Assembly (NCBI GenBank): GCA_029974595.1
Contig: JARKRC010000069.1
Location: 1 to 64,000, forward strand
Source of the DNA: Ereboglobus sp.
GTDB taxonomy: Bacteria > Verrucomicrobiota > Verrucomicrobiia > Opitutales > Opitutaceae
Length of the DNA: 64,000 bases
Direction of reading: 5' to 3'
The notes beneath the pieces are model-generated. The model saw only the letters and a program-made list of their open reading frames with translations, made no database searches and was not told where the DNA came from. Positions 8,667 to 18,097 of this stretch are shown here, piece after piece. The position numbers and the translations under genes are program-made. Numbering within the stretch: position 1 is the stretch's first letter; every line of letters starts with the position of its first letter.

Positions 8667-11600
8667 TTACCAGAAAAGGCGGTAGCCGAGATTGAACGAC
8701 CAGGGTCGCGTGTAGTAATCGGCGCGCGCGTATTCGTAGTCGAAGTAAACCTGGCTTCGTTTGGTCAGCGCATAGTTTGCACCGAGACCGGCTTCCATGC
8801 GCAGGCCGTCGATGTCGGCGCGCAGGCTGGCGTCGCTTCCGTAGAAACGGACTTCGCCGTCGTCGTTGTTCGTGCCGACGAGCGCCGCTTTCATCCACAG
8901 CGAGAGGCGGTCCTTGAAGATTTTGCCCCAGCGGACGGAACCGCGATACTGCGTGGCCTCGCTGTCAAAAATGACAACGCGCGAGCCGGTGCTCGTGGTG
9001 AAGCGGGCTTCGTCGATTTTTGCATAGGCAAACTGGCCGGCAACCTCGACCCACCAGCCGGCGCGGCTCTGGAAAAGGCGGCCAAACTCGAATGAGGCGC
9101 CGCAGGCTTTGTTGTCGTAGGCGGCTGTCGAAAGCAGGCTGCCGTCGGCGTCGCGCGCGGCGAAGTCATTGTCGTATTTGTTCATCTTGACAGTGGCATC
9201 GACATACAATCCGGACTTGTGGAACCAGGTGATGTAAAGGCCGGCGGACAGGCTGTCGGTGGAACCGTCGCCACGATTGTCGAAACTGCGCTCGATGGTG
9301 GTGAAACCGGCAAATGCGCCGGCGAGAACGTGTGCGTTTTGACCAAGGCGGAAGGCCTTGTCGCCGCCGACCGTCACGCCGTAGGCATCCTGGGAGAAAG
9401 CGTAGCCGCCGAGTTCGGCATCCGCATCAACATGGTAGGCGCTGCCGCGCGCCCAGACATTGCCACCGGGCCGCTGCCCGCCGGACGCGGCGAACTCGCG
9501 ACGGACGTCGCCCATGCGGCTGCCGAGGCTATCGAGCTCGAAGTGCCAGTCGGCGGACATGACCGCGGCGGTGTTCAACACGGCGTCGGCTTCGTGGCTG
9601 AGGCTGTCGGTCGCATACAAGTAGTGCGTGCCGCCATCCTGACGAAGTCCGTAAGTATAACCGGTGCTGCTGGCGATTTCGTTGGCAAGCGTGAAGCGGG
9701 CCTGCGGGTCGTTGCCGGTAATGATGTCGAGACGTTCGACACCCCAATAATTCGGAGTGTCCGTATTGTTCACGATGACCTTGTAATTGGACGCAACACC
9801 TGCGGGCTCCCCAAGGGTCAACCGGTCGCCGAGGCCGCGGGAAAGGTCGGTGCGGAAGACGATGACACCCGTGCCGGTGGACGTGAGTTTCCGTCCGATG
9901 GCGACGTTGCCGTAACTGCCTGTGCCGGCAATGGCGGGGTCGCTGATCCAGAGCGTGCCGCTGAGCGCGAGTGACGGAATCGCGAGGCTGGCCCGGCGAT
10001 TGACGAGGCCGGATGTCGCGTCAACCGAAACCACGGCGTCGGGGCCAAACGGATTGGCGACGGATGCAGCAACATAAAGATTGGAACCGTTGTTCACGCT
10101 GACCGTTGGAATAATGTTCGTCTGCGTGAGGATGATGGACGTGCTGTTGCTGACAACGAGCCCGCCTGTCGTGCCGGTACTGACAATCGGATGCGCAAGC
10201 GTGACGGGTGTTGCGCCGCCGGAACTGTATTCGAGGGTGGCGTCATCGCCCATTGTGATGCTTTTTGCGCCGGTGATGAGGTTCGAAGAGCCCGAGGCAA
10301 TGATGCGACCGGCTTCAATCGAAACCGCGCCGCTGAATCCGCTGTTGTCGCCAGTAAAGGCAATGGTGCCGCCGCCCGCCTTGATAAGTTGTCCCGCGCC
10401 AGTCGCCGCACTGACAAGATTGTTGGACATGGTGTCCGCGCCGGAGATGTCCAACGAGAGCACGCTGCCCGTGCCGCCAAACGTGATTGCGCCGCTGCCG
10501 AGACCCGTGGCGTTATTGAGCAAAACCGCGGCGGTATTGGCGATTGTGGTGGATGCGGTGAGGCCGGTGTTCGCGCCGTTGATGGCGAGCGTGCCGCCCG
10601 CGATGCTGAGCGCGCCCGCTCCGGTGAGCACGCCGTTTGCAAGGCCGCCCGTGTTGATTTTGAGGGAACCGCCGGCGAAATTGAGTGTGGAGCCCGCGGC
10701 AGTCGTGAGATTGCCGACCGTCTGCGAACGAGCGTTGAGATCGATTTCGGCACCCGCCGAGAGATCGAGCGCAACGGTCTGGCTGAGGGCGTTGTTGACG
10801 CCGAGTATGAGCTTGCCCGCAGTGATACTGGTCGTGCCGGTGTAATTGCTGGCGACGGCGAGCGTGACCGGGGCATTGGCGGCATTGATGGCGAGATTCC
10901 CGCTGCCGCCAATGGCCGCCGAGAAAACCGTGCCGACGCCGGTCGCTCCAGCGTCGGGCGCGAGGGTTAGCGTTTGCCCGTCCAGAATGGAAACACTGAG
11001 AAGCCTGAAGTTCACGCCGAGTCCGCCATCGGTGACAAAACCATAATTGTAGGTGCCGGTGGCGACGGCGCTGCCGCCTTGCGTGATGTCCACGGTGCGC
11101 GCAGTGGCGGCACTCACAGCATGACCGTCCTGATCAACAAGCGTAAGTCCGCCCGTGCTGCCGGTGACAGTCGTGGCGTTGATGAGGCGCGTGACGGCGG
11201 CTCCATCGTCCTGCGCGAGAAGATTCGCATCAGGCATCTCGGCGGCACCGTCAGACGGGAAGGAAACCTGAATCGTGCCGGTGCCGAGTGTCAGCGTGTT
11301 GGTGGAGATGATTCCGGCGGCGGCGGTGTCGGGTGGAATCGTAACGGAGAAAACAAGTTTGCCGCCATCGAGCGACAGGCTGCGGATGTTTTGCGTGCCC
11401 GTGCCGACGGTGGTGACGTTGCCTGCGGCGAGCTGGAGCGCGGTGTTGGCGAGGGAGCTCGTGTTCTGGCCGGAGAGGTTGAGCGTGCTTTGTCCGAGAC
11501 GAACAGTGCCTGCGAAAGCGTTTCCGGCGGCAGCGGTAAAGCTCACGGCGGATGCAGGCGCATCAAGAGAGATGAAAAGCGTGCCTGCGCCGCTAAGCGC

Positions 11601-14081
11601 GTTTTGAACGGTATAGGAAGCGCCATTTGTGATGCGAAGCGCCGCGCCGGCGGCGATGTTGACGGCGCCTTGGGTGGCGACGCCGCTGTTTTGGAGTTCG
11701 AGCGCGCCGCCCGCGACGCTGATACCGCCCGCATAGGAATTGGCGGCATTGTTGAGTGTGAGCGTGCCGGTGTTGATTTTGGCGAGGCTGCCGTTGCCTG
11801 TGATGGCGGCGGTGTAGGTGGCGGCGCCAGCCTGGTCGAAGATAAGCGCGGCGTTGTTGGCGATGTCGGCATTGCCGAGCGTGCGTGCGTTCCCTTGAAG
11901 CGTGCCGCCAGCGAGGACGATGCCGTGCTGGAAGTAATTCGAACCGGAGTTTGCGAGGATGAGCGCGCCCGCGCCGGTTTTTGTGAGCTTTCCCTCCGCG
12001 CCGGCAGCAGCGGGAGCAACGGTGCTGGTGCTAATGGCGTAATTGCCCGTGAACGTGTAGCCGGTGGCGGTGTCCACTGTCATATCGGCTGCATGGACAT
12101 CGACATCCACGGACACAGTGTGCGTGCCGGCTGCGGTATCGTCAAAGATAACGGAATCGCCGCCAATGAACAAAGTGTCGGCAGCCTGCCAGTTGGCGAA
12201 ATTGTCTTTCCACGAACCGGTATTGGTGCCGCTCCACTTGTTGTCGGCGATGTTGCTGCTGGCCACGTCAAGCCAGAGTTCATTACCGTTGAGAATTGAA
12301 TAGCTGGCCGTCGTGCGTCCGCTGAGCGCGCCGGAGTTGATGGTGGTGTTGAGGGCGCTGGTATCGCTGAGGGAAAGCGGCGTGCCGGTGGCGGTGATGA
12401 GCTTGTAAGACCCGGTTAATCCAGAACTGAGATCGATGGTGCTGGAGCCGCTGCGGACAAGAGTGCCGACGATGAGACTGTCGTTCGAACCATCGAAGAG
12501 ATCGTAGCGAAGCGTGGTGTTGTTCACCAGCGCAAGCGTGCCTGTGATGGTAAGCGTTTCAGCCGAGGGAGCGCCGTGTGTTGCGCCGATGGTGATGACG
12601 CTGCCACCGGCAGTATTCACCTTGGCAAGCGTGCCGTTGCCGCCGAGTCCGGCACCGGCGGCGAGGTTGACCGTGCCGCCGAGCCTGGCATTCGCGCCAT
12701 TAAGGATGAGGCTGCCGGCATTGACATTGGTGACTCCGGCAAATGCCGAATGGTTGGCGGCGAGCGTCAACGCTCCCGTGCCGGTTTTCGTGAGGGAGGT
12801 CATGCCGTTCAGCGTGCCGCTAAAAACGGTGTTGGCTGCATTGGAGAGCGTGAGCGCGCTGCCGGCTGCGGCGACATTGCCGGCGCCGGAAAGTCCGTTA
12901 AGCGTTTGGGCCTGTCCGTTGGCATCGAGTATCGCGCCTGCCGCGATGTCCATGCCGCTGCTGCTCGCGAGAGCATTGGCAACGTTTAGTTTGAGCGTGC
13001 CCGCGCCGACGCGGGTCGCACCGGCATAGGCGCTCGCCTTGCTGAGCGTAAGCGTGCCGCTGCCGATTTTTGCGAAGGCGACCGAGTCACTGGCACCGTT
13101 GTAGGCGAAGGCGTTTGTCGCGGTGACATTGAATCCATTGGTGTCGAAGGTGAACGCGCTCTGGCCTGCGGCGACTCCCGTGCCGTTGATGGTCAGATTG
13201 CCAAGACTCGCGAAGAAATTGGTGCTGGCGGCGGCGGCGCGCACGGTGCCGCCGTTGAGGTCGAGCGTGCCGTCGCCCGCGCCCTTCGTTATGCTGGTTG
13301 TGACAAGCACGCCGCCCTTGAGCTGGAGCGTGCCTTTGCTGCTTGCCCCAACGGCGATAGTCGTGCTCTCTACAGTCGTGAGTGTGGCGGCGTCATTGAT
13401 GACAAGCGTGCCAGTTCCACTGTTTCCGACGACGAGCCCTCTATTGATAGTCACGCGTGAGCTTCCGCTCAGTAGCGCCGTCCCCAAGGATGCCATTGCG
13501 GCGGTCGTGTTTGTCCCTCCGATGAGCATAAATCCATTTGTGGATAATTGCGCATTATCACTGATCAACAAGGTGCCGCTTGCGGTTGGACCAGCCCCGA
13601 TTGTCACATTGGCCTTTGCAATAAGCGAGCTGTTTTCAAACATGTCAAGCACGCCGACAGACTCATGCCCGATAAAGACAGTTGTATTGTGGGTGCTGCT
13701 GAAAACAGCCGAGCCTGACATTACAAGTTTTCCACCCACCGTGCTGCGTCCAATTTGGAGTGCTCCAGTCTGAAAATAAGCCGATCCATTCAGCCATAGT
13801 TCGCCATAAGTGCTGCTCATTCCAACATTCACCGCCTGGGCTGCAGTAAGGAAAGTGCCCGAACTAAGAATTGCATGGAAATTGTCACCATTGAGGACGT
13901 ATAAAGTTGTATATATTCCCTCTACCAATGGCACGTCGGCTCCTTCAGAACTCCAATTGGCCGGATCATTCCAATCGGAACTATTGGTCCCCAGCCAACG
14001 TGCTGCGGCCTGAGCTTGGGCTGGAAAAATGAAAGTCGCTAGTATTGCGATAACGCTGAGAAGGATTTTGCTCGGATGCAT
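8667..14081 (-). CDS. Large autotransporter (1804 aa) with PATR repeats
   Basis: The longest gene of the window. A signal peptide (MHPSKILLSVIAILATFIF, cut near AQAQAAAR) is followed by ~1450 residues of repeats such as KIGSGTLTLSKASAYAGATR and KTGTGALTLAANHSAFAGVT, the autotransporter-associated beta-strand (PATR) unit, folding as a beta-helix. About residues 1490-1804 are the outer-membrane barrel, ending in NLGYRLFW with a terminal aromatic. No protease, glycosidase or binding motif was recognised in the passenger. The repeats make the opposite strand look open (plus-strand ORFs at 10081, 12514 and 13123), but these are shadows. A palindromic operator candidate lies about 90 bases upstream of the start, so this gene may have its own promoter. 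Confidence 0.9.
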   Translation of the reverse strand: MHPSKILLSVIAILATFIFPAQAQAAARWLGTNSSDWNDPANWSSEGADVPLVEGIYTTLYVLNGDNFHAILSSGTFLTAAQAVNVGMSSTYGELWLNGSAYFQTGALQIGRSTVGGKLVMSGSAVFSSTHNTTVFIGHESVGVLDMFENSSLIAKANVTIGAGPTASGTLLISDNAQLSTNGFMLIGGTNTTAAMASLGTALLSGSSRVTINRGLVVGNSGTGTLVINDAATLTTVESTTIAVGASSKGTLQLKGGVLVTTSITKGAGDGTLDLNGGTVRAAAASTNFFASLGNLTINGTGVAAGQSAFTFDTNGFNVTATNAFAYNGASDSVAFAKIGSGTLTLSKASAYAGATRVGAGTLKLNVANALASSSGMDIAAGAILDANGQAQTLNGLSGAGNVAAAGSALTLSNAANTVFSGTLNGMTSLTKTGTGALTLAANHSAFAGVTNVNAGSLILNGANARLGGTVNLAAGAGLGGNGTLAKVNTAGGSVITIGATHGAPSAETLTITGTLALVNNTTLRYDLFDGSNDSLIVGTLVRSGSSTIDLSSGLTGSYKLITATGTPLSLSDTSALNTTINSGALSGRTTASYSILNGNELWLDVASSNIADNKWSGTNTGSWKDNFANWQAADTLFIGGDSVIFDDTAAGTHTVSVDVDVHAADMTVDTATGYTFTGNYAISTSTVAPAAAGAEGKLTKTGAGALILANSGSNYFQHGIVLAGGTLQGNARTLGNADIANNAALIFDQAGAATYTAAITGNGSLAKINTGTLTLNNAANSYAGGISVAGGALELQNSGVATQGAVNIAAGAALRITNGASYTVQNALSGAGTLFISLDAPASAVSFTAAAGNAFAGTVRLGQSTLNLSGQNTSSLANTALQLAAGNVTTVGTGTQNIRSLSLDGGKLVFSVTIPPDTAAAGIISTNTLTLGTGTIQVSFPSDGAAEMPDANLLAQDDGAAVTRLINATTVTGSTGGLTLVDQDGHAVSAATARTVDITQGGSAVATGTYNYGFVTDGGLGVNFRLLSVSILDGQTLTLAPDAGATGVGTVFSAAIGGSGNLAINAANAPVTLAVASNYTGTTSITAGKLILGVNNALSQTVALDLSAGAEIDLNARSQTVGNLTTAAGSTLNFAGGSLKINTGGLANGVLTGAGALSIAGGTLAINGANTGLTASTTIANTAAVLLNNATGLGSGAITFGGTGSVLSLDISGADTMSNNLVSAATGAGQLIKAGGGTIAFTGDNSGFSGAVSIEAGRIIASGSSNLITGAKSITMGDDATLEYSSGGATPVTLAHPIVSTGTTGGLVVSNSTSIILTQTNIIPTVSVNNGSNLYVAASVANPFGPDAVVSVDATSGLVNRRASLAIPSLALSGTLWISDPAIAGTGSYGNVAIGRKLTSTGTGVIVFRTDLSRGLGDRLTLGEPAGVASNYKVIVNNTDTPNYWGVERLDIITGNDPQARFTLANEIASSTGYTYGLRQDGGTHYLYATDSLSHEADAVLNTAAVMSADWHFELDSLGSRMGDVRREFAASGGQRPGGNVWARGSAYHVDADAELGGYAFSQDAYGVTVGGDKAFRLGQNAHVLAGAFAGFTTIERSFDNRGDGSTDSLSAGLYITWFHKSGLYVDATVKMNKYDNDFAARDADGSLLSTAAYDNKACGASFEFGRLFQSRAGWWVEVAGQFAYAKIDEARFTTSTGSRVVIFDSEATQYRGSVRWGKIFKDRLSLWMKAALVGTNNDDGEVRFYGSDASLRADIDGLRMEAGLGANYALTKRSQVYFDYEYARADYYTRPWSFNLGYRLFW

Positions 14082-14156
14082 GGCAGGATTGGGTGAAGAG
14101 AGAGGGGCTGAGTGCAGTGTTGATGCTTAAAAGATGCGGGGTTGCAGGGCAAAGTC

Positions 14157-14192
14157 ACGTCATGCGAATGCTAACTCGTTAGATACGTCATG
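14157..14192. promoter_or_regulatory. Operator-like palindrome upstream of the large autotransporter
   Basis: The core ctaactcgttag (14171-14182) is a palindrome with arms CTAA/TTAG around a 4-base centre. It is flanked on both sides by the direct repeat acgtcatg (14157-14164 and 14185-14192). It lies ~75-110 bases upstream of the 8667-14081 start. A similar core, ctaaaccgttag, lies upstream of the TonB receptor. The shape fits a LacI-type operator; the regulator is not known. Confidence 0.45.
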
Positions 14193-14234
14193 GCTTAAAC
14201 TTTTTCCAAATGCTCTGCCGTTTGTGTGAAATAC

Positions 14235-15896
14235 TTATTGAGTCGCAGATGATACCGTGAATCTTCGTCCGGTGGCGGTTTGCAGCGTGGTACCGTCCGC
14301 GCCAGGCGCGCCCTTGGACACTTTCACCACATAGCATGTGCCAGATTCGAGTTTTTCCCCGGAAGCAAATGTGAACGTGGTGTTGCGCATCGTAGGCGTC
14401 CATTTCCCGAAAACCGCCTTGCCGGTCTGCGTGTTTACCAAGCTCAGGTAATCGGCGATTTTCGAGACGTCCATCGCCGAGAGGAAACGCACGGTTACGG
14501 GCGCGTTGACCGATTGCGTTCCCAAGTCTTTCGGAAGAATTGCATCGTCGGGAAGCACGCGGAATGTGCCGTCGGCGCTCACGTTGTGTTCACCTTCCTT
14601 GGGCAAGATATAAAATACTTCCGGGTTAGTGTGTTCCTCCGGCTTCAGATGGCGGTCAAAAAAAGTTTTCATGAGCGAGTAACGGCGCAGGCCGGTCGCA
14701 AGGTCGTCGCCAATGGCGGGATAAGTGTGGCCGAGCTCTTCCATCCAAAGGCCAAGGTGGTTGTTATCCACTTTGTCGAGGTGGCTGAGAATCAGGGGAA
14801 ACTGCGTCCAGTGATGCGTGAATTTGTCGAACTTGCCCATGGAAACGACCATCGGGACGGTGTCGGCATCGACGAGTTTGGGAATATGGCGTGTGCCCAT
14901 GCCCGAAGCGGCGTAGGCGACTTCCACCTTGCTGCTGTAGCCTTGGTATGGCTGGAGCGCGGCAGGCTGCCCGTAGCGGGTGGATGCCTCGGGCTGGCGG
15001 TCATTGTGAATTCTGGCGGAGATCACCGCGGAGTAGGATGCTTTCGAAATGCCCATTGTGCCGATGCGTCCGTTAAGATTATATTTGCCCGCAACGGAAC
15101 GTATGTAACGGATGCTTGAGGTCACATAGGCGACAGCGGTGTAGTTATCGAGAGAGTAAGGCTGAACGAACCCGTAAACGCCGGTTCTGGCCATGGGGAT
15201 GAAGCAGTGGTCGAGATTTGCGAAAGCGTAGCCCGAGATGAGAAAACCGATCGGAAAAATAACACGGCAGGCGACTTCCTTTTTCCCCTCGGGCGAGAAG
15301 GGCGAAAAGCGCGGAGAGCCCGATGCGAAATTAAGCAGGAGCGGAACTTTCTCCCTCGGCGTCCCGGATGGATATATAAAATCCATATACATATTGTAAT
15401 CAAGCGGCCCGCCGTCCCGAGCGACCATTTCGGCGGCGGTTTTGACGGGTTTGATTTTGAATTTTTTCGCGATGGCCGTGTTATAGGTTTCCAGAATGTA
15501 ATCCTGGATGCGAGGCGGGCCGTGTTTAAGGATGTTCCAAACGGGAATGTTTCGCGCGACACGGTAACCGGCGGGCACGTAGAAGATCGTGCGAAAATCG
15601 ATTTTGACGTCCGCAGGCACGCGCTCTTTGAGCCAGGCAGGCGACGCGAGATGAAACGCCGCAAGGCGGTCTTCGAATGCAGGAGATGTCTTCGGGTAGC
15701 CGACGCAATCAATTTCGAAGACCAGAAAACCGTCGGCACGCAGGTCCCTGATGATGTCTTCGTCCGAATCGGTGCCGATGCGCGGACAAGGCGGATTTTT
15801 GAGATAAAAGGCGACGGGACTTTGCGCGGTGGCAACGCTTGCGCCGGGCAATGCGAGCAGGAATGCGGCGAGAATGATTGGAAATGCCTTGTTCAT
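14235..15896 (-). CDS. Secreted alpha/beta-hydrolase-like protein with C-terminal Ig-like domain
   Basis: The signal peptide is MNKAFPIILAAFLLALPG, cut near ATAQSP. The middle of the protein looks like an alpha/beta hydrolase: SGSPRFSPFSPEGKK, a nucleophile-elbow-like GTMGISKASYSAV near residue 295, and a late His-containing segment (EELGHTYPAIGDD). The C-terminal ~90 residues (VTVRFLSAMDVSKIADYLSL onward) resemble a bacterial Ig-like Big_5 domain. An esterase or peptidase role on the glycan is possible, but the family is not identified. The track start (MQRSN) lies nine codons upstream; I chose the Met that begins the signal peptide. It lies between the Gfo/Idh gene and the autotransporter, in the same direction. 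Confidence 0.6.
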   Translation of the reverse strand: MNKAFPIILAAFLLALPGASVATAQSPVAFYLKNPPCPRIGTDSDEDIIRDLRADGFLVFEIDCVGYPKTSPAFEDRLAAFHLASPAWLKERVPADVKIDFRTIFYVPAGYRVARNIPVWNILKHGPPRIQDYILETYNTAIAKKFKIKPVKTAAEMVARDGGPLDYNMYMDFIYPSGTPREKVPLLLNFASGSPRFSPFSPEGKKEVACRVIFPIGFLISGYAFANLDHCFIPMARTGVYGFVQPYSLDNYTAVAYVTSSIRYIRSVAGKYNLNGRIGTMGISKASYSAVISARIHNDRQPEASTRYGQPAALQPYQGYSSKVEVAYAASGMGTRHIPKLVDADTVPMVVSMGKFDKFTHHWTQFPLILSHLDKVDNNHLGLWMEELGHTYPAIGDDLATGLRRYSLMKTFFDRHLKPEEHTNPEVFYILPKEGEHNVSADGTFRVLPDDAILPKDLGTQSVNAPVTVRFLSAMDVSKIADYLSLVNTQTGKAVFGKWTPTMRNTTFTFASGEKLESGTCYVVKVSKGAPGADGTTLQTATGRRFTVSSATQ

Positions 15897-15958
15897 AAAG
15901 TCGGTGTCATTGCTTCTCTGCATCCAATGGTTTCAGCATATTTATATTCTCAAAGCAT

Positions 15959-15981
15959 GCCGGGCAGCGTCGCCGCCCGGC
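15959..15981. terminator. GC-rich hairpin between the Gfo/Idh gene and the hydrolase gene
   Basis: A perfect 7-base stem, gccgggc / gcccggc, encloses a 9-base loop just 8 bases past the stop of the Gfo/Idh gene. No T-run follows on the minus strand, so it could be a weak terminator, an attenuator or an mRNA 3'-end stabiliser rather than a strong terminator. Confidence 0.4.
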
Positions 15982-15988
15982 TCTGCCG

Positions 15989-17302
15989 TTATATCAATTT
16001 CATCACGCCGGGAATTGCGATTTCGACCTCTGGCGCGTCGCCAAACTCATATTTCGGAGGTGTCAGATCCATCTTCGACACGCCGAGCATCCACGCGAAG
16101 TTGATTTCCTTTCCGGTGTAGGCCGAGGTGCGCCCGAGTATCGCCGTGAGCGTGCTCTCGGCGACGGTTTTGGCTTCATTGATCGGTCTGCCCGCGCGAA
16201 TGCTGGCGATGAGGTCGATGTGCTCCTGCCGATACGCGCTTATCTCGTTGCCGTCGTATTTCCACGCGTTGGCTCCGGTGATTTTTCCGTCGCCTTGCGC
16301 AACGCCTTTCGCGCCGACGATGCGCTCGCTGTTGCGGCTGGATGCGCCGGGAGCCTGACGGCAGAAACTCTGCACGCGGGTGCCATTGGCGTATTCAAAC
16401 TCGACGGAAAAATGGTCGAAAACATTTCCATATTTTGGATCGGTGCGGCTCTGGCGGCCTCCCATGCCGATGGCTTTCACCGGCGGGCCGCCGAAGGCCC
16501 AGTTCATCACGTCGATATTATGGACATGCTGCTCCACGATATGGTCGCCGCTGAGCCAGGTGTAATAAAGCCAGTTGCGAATCTGGTATTCCATGTCCGT
16601 CCAATCCGCCTGACGCTCGCGATGCCAGAGTCCCTGCGTCATCCAGTAGCATTGGCCGCCGACAAGCTCCCCGATGGCGCCATCGTGGATGCGTCTCATT
16701 GTTTCAATGTAACTGGCGGCATGGCGCCGCTGCGTTCCGGCGCCTATGGCGAGTTTTTTCTGCGCGGCAAGCTCGCCAACCGAGATGACCTTTCGCGCCC
16801 CAACAGCATCCACTGCGACGGGTTTTTCGGCAAAGACGTGCAGGCCGGCGTTGATCGCAGCTTCGAGGTGCAGAGGACGAAATTGCGGCGGCGTGGCGAG
16901 AATGACAAGGTCCACGCCGGAGTTGATGACGCGCTTGTAGGCATCGAAACCGGTGAAGCAGCGTTCGCGAGTGACGGCGAAGCGATCCCTCGCAATCGGT
17001 TTCGTGGGTTTGCGCGCCTTGGGGTTGCCTTTGGCGCTATTTTCAAAGGCGGCGTCAATACGGTCGGCGAAAAGATCACCGAGCGCCCAGATTTGCACGG
17101 AAGGGTCGGCGTCGATGCAGTTGCGCATGGCGCCGATGCCGCGACTTCCAGTGCCAATGACGCCGACCTTGATGCGGTCGGAACCGGAGGCAAATACAGC
17201 CCCGGGAAGCTTTGAGAGGAGCGGCGCGGCAGTGAGCGCGGTGGCAGCTCCGATGAAGTTGCGACGCGTGAGGACGGAGGCCGAATTGGAGATGGACGAC
17301 AT
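15989..17302 (-). CDS. Tat-exported Gfo/Idh/MocA-family oxidoreductase
   Basis: The N-terminus carries a twin-arginine signal (LTRRNFIGAATAL) and then a Rossmann fold starting KVGVIGTGSRGIGAMRN, the dinucleotide-binding GxGxxG. AEKPVAVD is the EKP block of the family, where the Lys takes part in catalysis, and a C-terminal alpha/beta substrate domain follows. Export by Tat fits a protein that folds with its NAD(P) cofactor before transport; some GH109 and 3-keto-sugar enzymes belong here. It is one of two such genes around a DUF1080 gene, suggesting joint action on a (keto)sugar in the periplasm. The spacing to the DUF1080 gene is 36 bases. The substrate is not visible from sequence. Confidence 0.85.
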   Translation of the reverse strand: MSSISNSASVLTRRNFIGAATALTAAPLLSKLPGAVFASGSDRIKVGVIGTGSRGIGAMRNCIDADPSVQIWALGDLFADRIDAAFENSAKGNPKARKPTKPIARDRFAVTRERCFTGFDAYKRVINSGVDLVILATPPQFRPLHLEAAINAGLHVFAEKPVAVDAVGARKVISVGELAAQKKLAIGAGTQRRHAASYIETMRRIHDGAIGELVGGQCYWMTQGLWHRERQADWTDMEYQIRNWLYYTWLSGDHIVEQHVHNIDVMNWAFGGPPVKAIGMGGRQSRTDPKYGNVFDHFSVEFEYANGTRVQSFCRQAPGASSRNSERIVGAKGVAQGDGKITGANAWKYDGNEISAYRQEHIDLIASIRAGRPINEAKTVAESTLTAILGRTSAYTGKEINFAWMLGVSKMDLTPPKYEFGDAPEVEIAIPGVMKLI

Positions 17303-17338
17303 GGCGGGCGGATGCGGGTTGGAGGTTGCCGGTTTTGA

Positions 17339-18088
17339 TTAATCGAGCGGTGTCAGGGCAATGTTGCGAAACTCGGCAGGCGAACCCTCGGCCTGAAGGC
17401 AGATATGGCCTTCGCTTACGGTCACGCTGGTGACGCGGTTTTGTTCCACGCCGTTGACGCTTGCGACGATGGTGTCACCGCGACAGACGATTTCGTAGCG
17501 GTTCCATTCACCGGAGGGGTTTTCGGAGGAGATTTTAGGCTTCGGCAGACGGCGGCTGGTCCCGGCTTTTTTCTTTGCGGCGGCATCGTTGCCAGCAGCG
17601 GCGATGGCTTTGGCGCGGCTGGATTTGTGTTCGTTGGTATCAACACCGCCGATGATCCAAAAATCTCCGGCGTCATCTTCGCGGAGCTGCGCTTCGATGG
17701 ACTTGGGCCAGACGGCATCCTCGCCATGCATGTGCAGAAGCACGCCGCTGTTGCGCGGCTTGGGATTGCCCTTGGCATCGAGCGACGGGGCCTTGGGCCA
17801 GCGCCATTCAAGCGTGAGACGATAATTGCCGTAACGTTTCCCGGTTCGCAAATAGCCGTTGGGTTTGCCGGTGCTCGTAATGACACCGTTGGCAACGCTC
17901 CACGTTTTCATGGCTTGGGACGGACTCACGCCCTTGCCGAATGCCGTCCAGCCGAAGAGGTCCTTGCCGTTAAAAAGTTCGACAGAGGCTTGGCCGGCCT
18001 TTGCGTCGCAGGCATTGAGCAAAAATGCGGATGCGAGCGTGAAAGCGGAGGTGAACGTGAAAAAGGCGCGCAGGTGAAAAGTCTTCAT
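17339..18088 (-). CDS. DUF1080 (3-keto-disaccharide hydrolase-like) secreted protein
   Basis: A 249-residue exported protein. The signal region ends in LLNACDAK, close to a lipobox, so it may be a lipoprotein. The rest is a DUF1080 jellyroll: ELFNGKDLFGWT, NGVITSTGKPNGYLRT, YRLTLEWRWPK, NSGVLLHMHGEDAVWPKSIEAQ, GEWNRYEIVCRGDTI and SPAEFRNIAL are all family landmarks. Members have been linked to 3-keto-disaccharide or 3-keto-glycoside cleavage. Its place between two Tat-exported oxidoreductases supports such a pathway here: oxidise the sugar at C3, then cleave the glycosidic bond. The exact reaction is inferred. Confidence 0.85.
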   Translation of the reverse strand: MKTFHLRAFFTFTSAFTLASAFLLNACDAKAGQASVELFNGKDLFGWTAFGKGVSPSQAMKTWSVANGVITSTGKPNGYLRTGKRYGNYRLTLEWRWPKAPSLDAKGNPKPRNSGVLLHMHGEDAVWPKSIEAQLREDDAGDFWIIGGVDTNEHKSSRAKAIAAAGNDAAAKKKAGTSRRLPKPKISSENPSGEWNRYEIVCRGDTIVASVNGVEQNRVTSVTVSEGHICLQAEGSPAEFRNIALTPLD

Positions 18089-18097
18089 CGGATTTGC

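Noticed and set aside
10081-10845. 254-aa and overlapping plus-strand ORFs (also 12514-13029, 13123-13773) opposite the large autotransporter
   Set aside because: These are antisense frames of a low-complexity repeat protein; composition (Pro/Val/Ala runs) follows from the repeat codons.
10974-12299. 441-aa plus-strand ORF
   Set aside because: Gly/Arg/Glu-rich shadow of the PATR repeats; no domain.
16220-17215. 331-aa plus-strand ORF opposite the Gfo/Idh gene
   Set aside because: The minus frame has a Tat signal and Rossmann motifs; the plus frame has no family signal.
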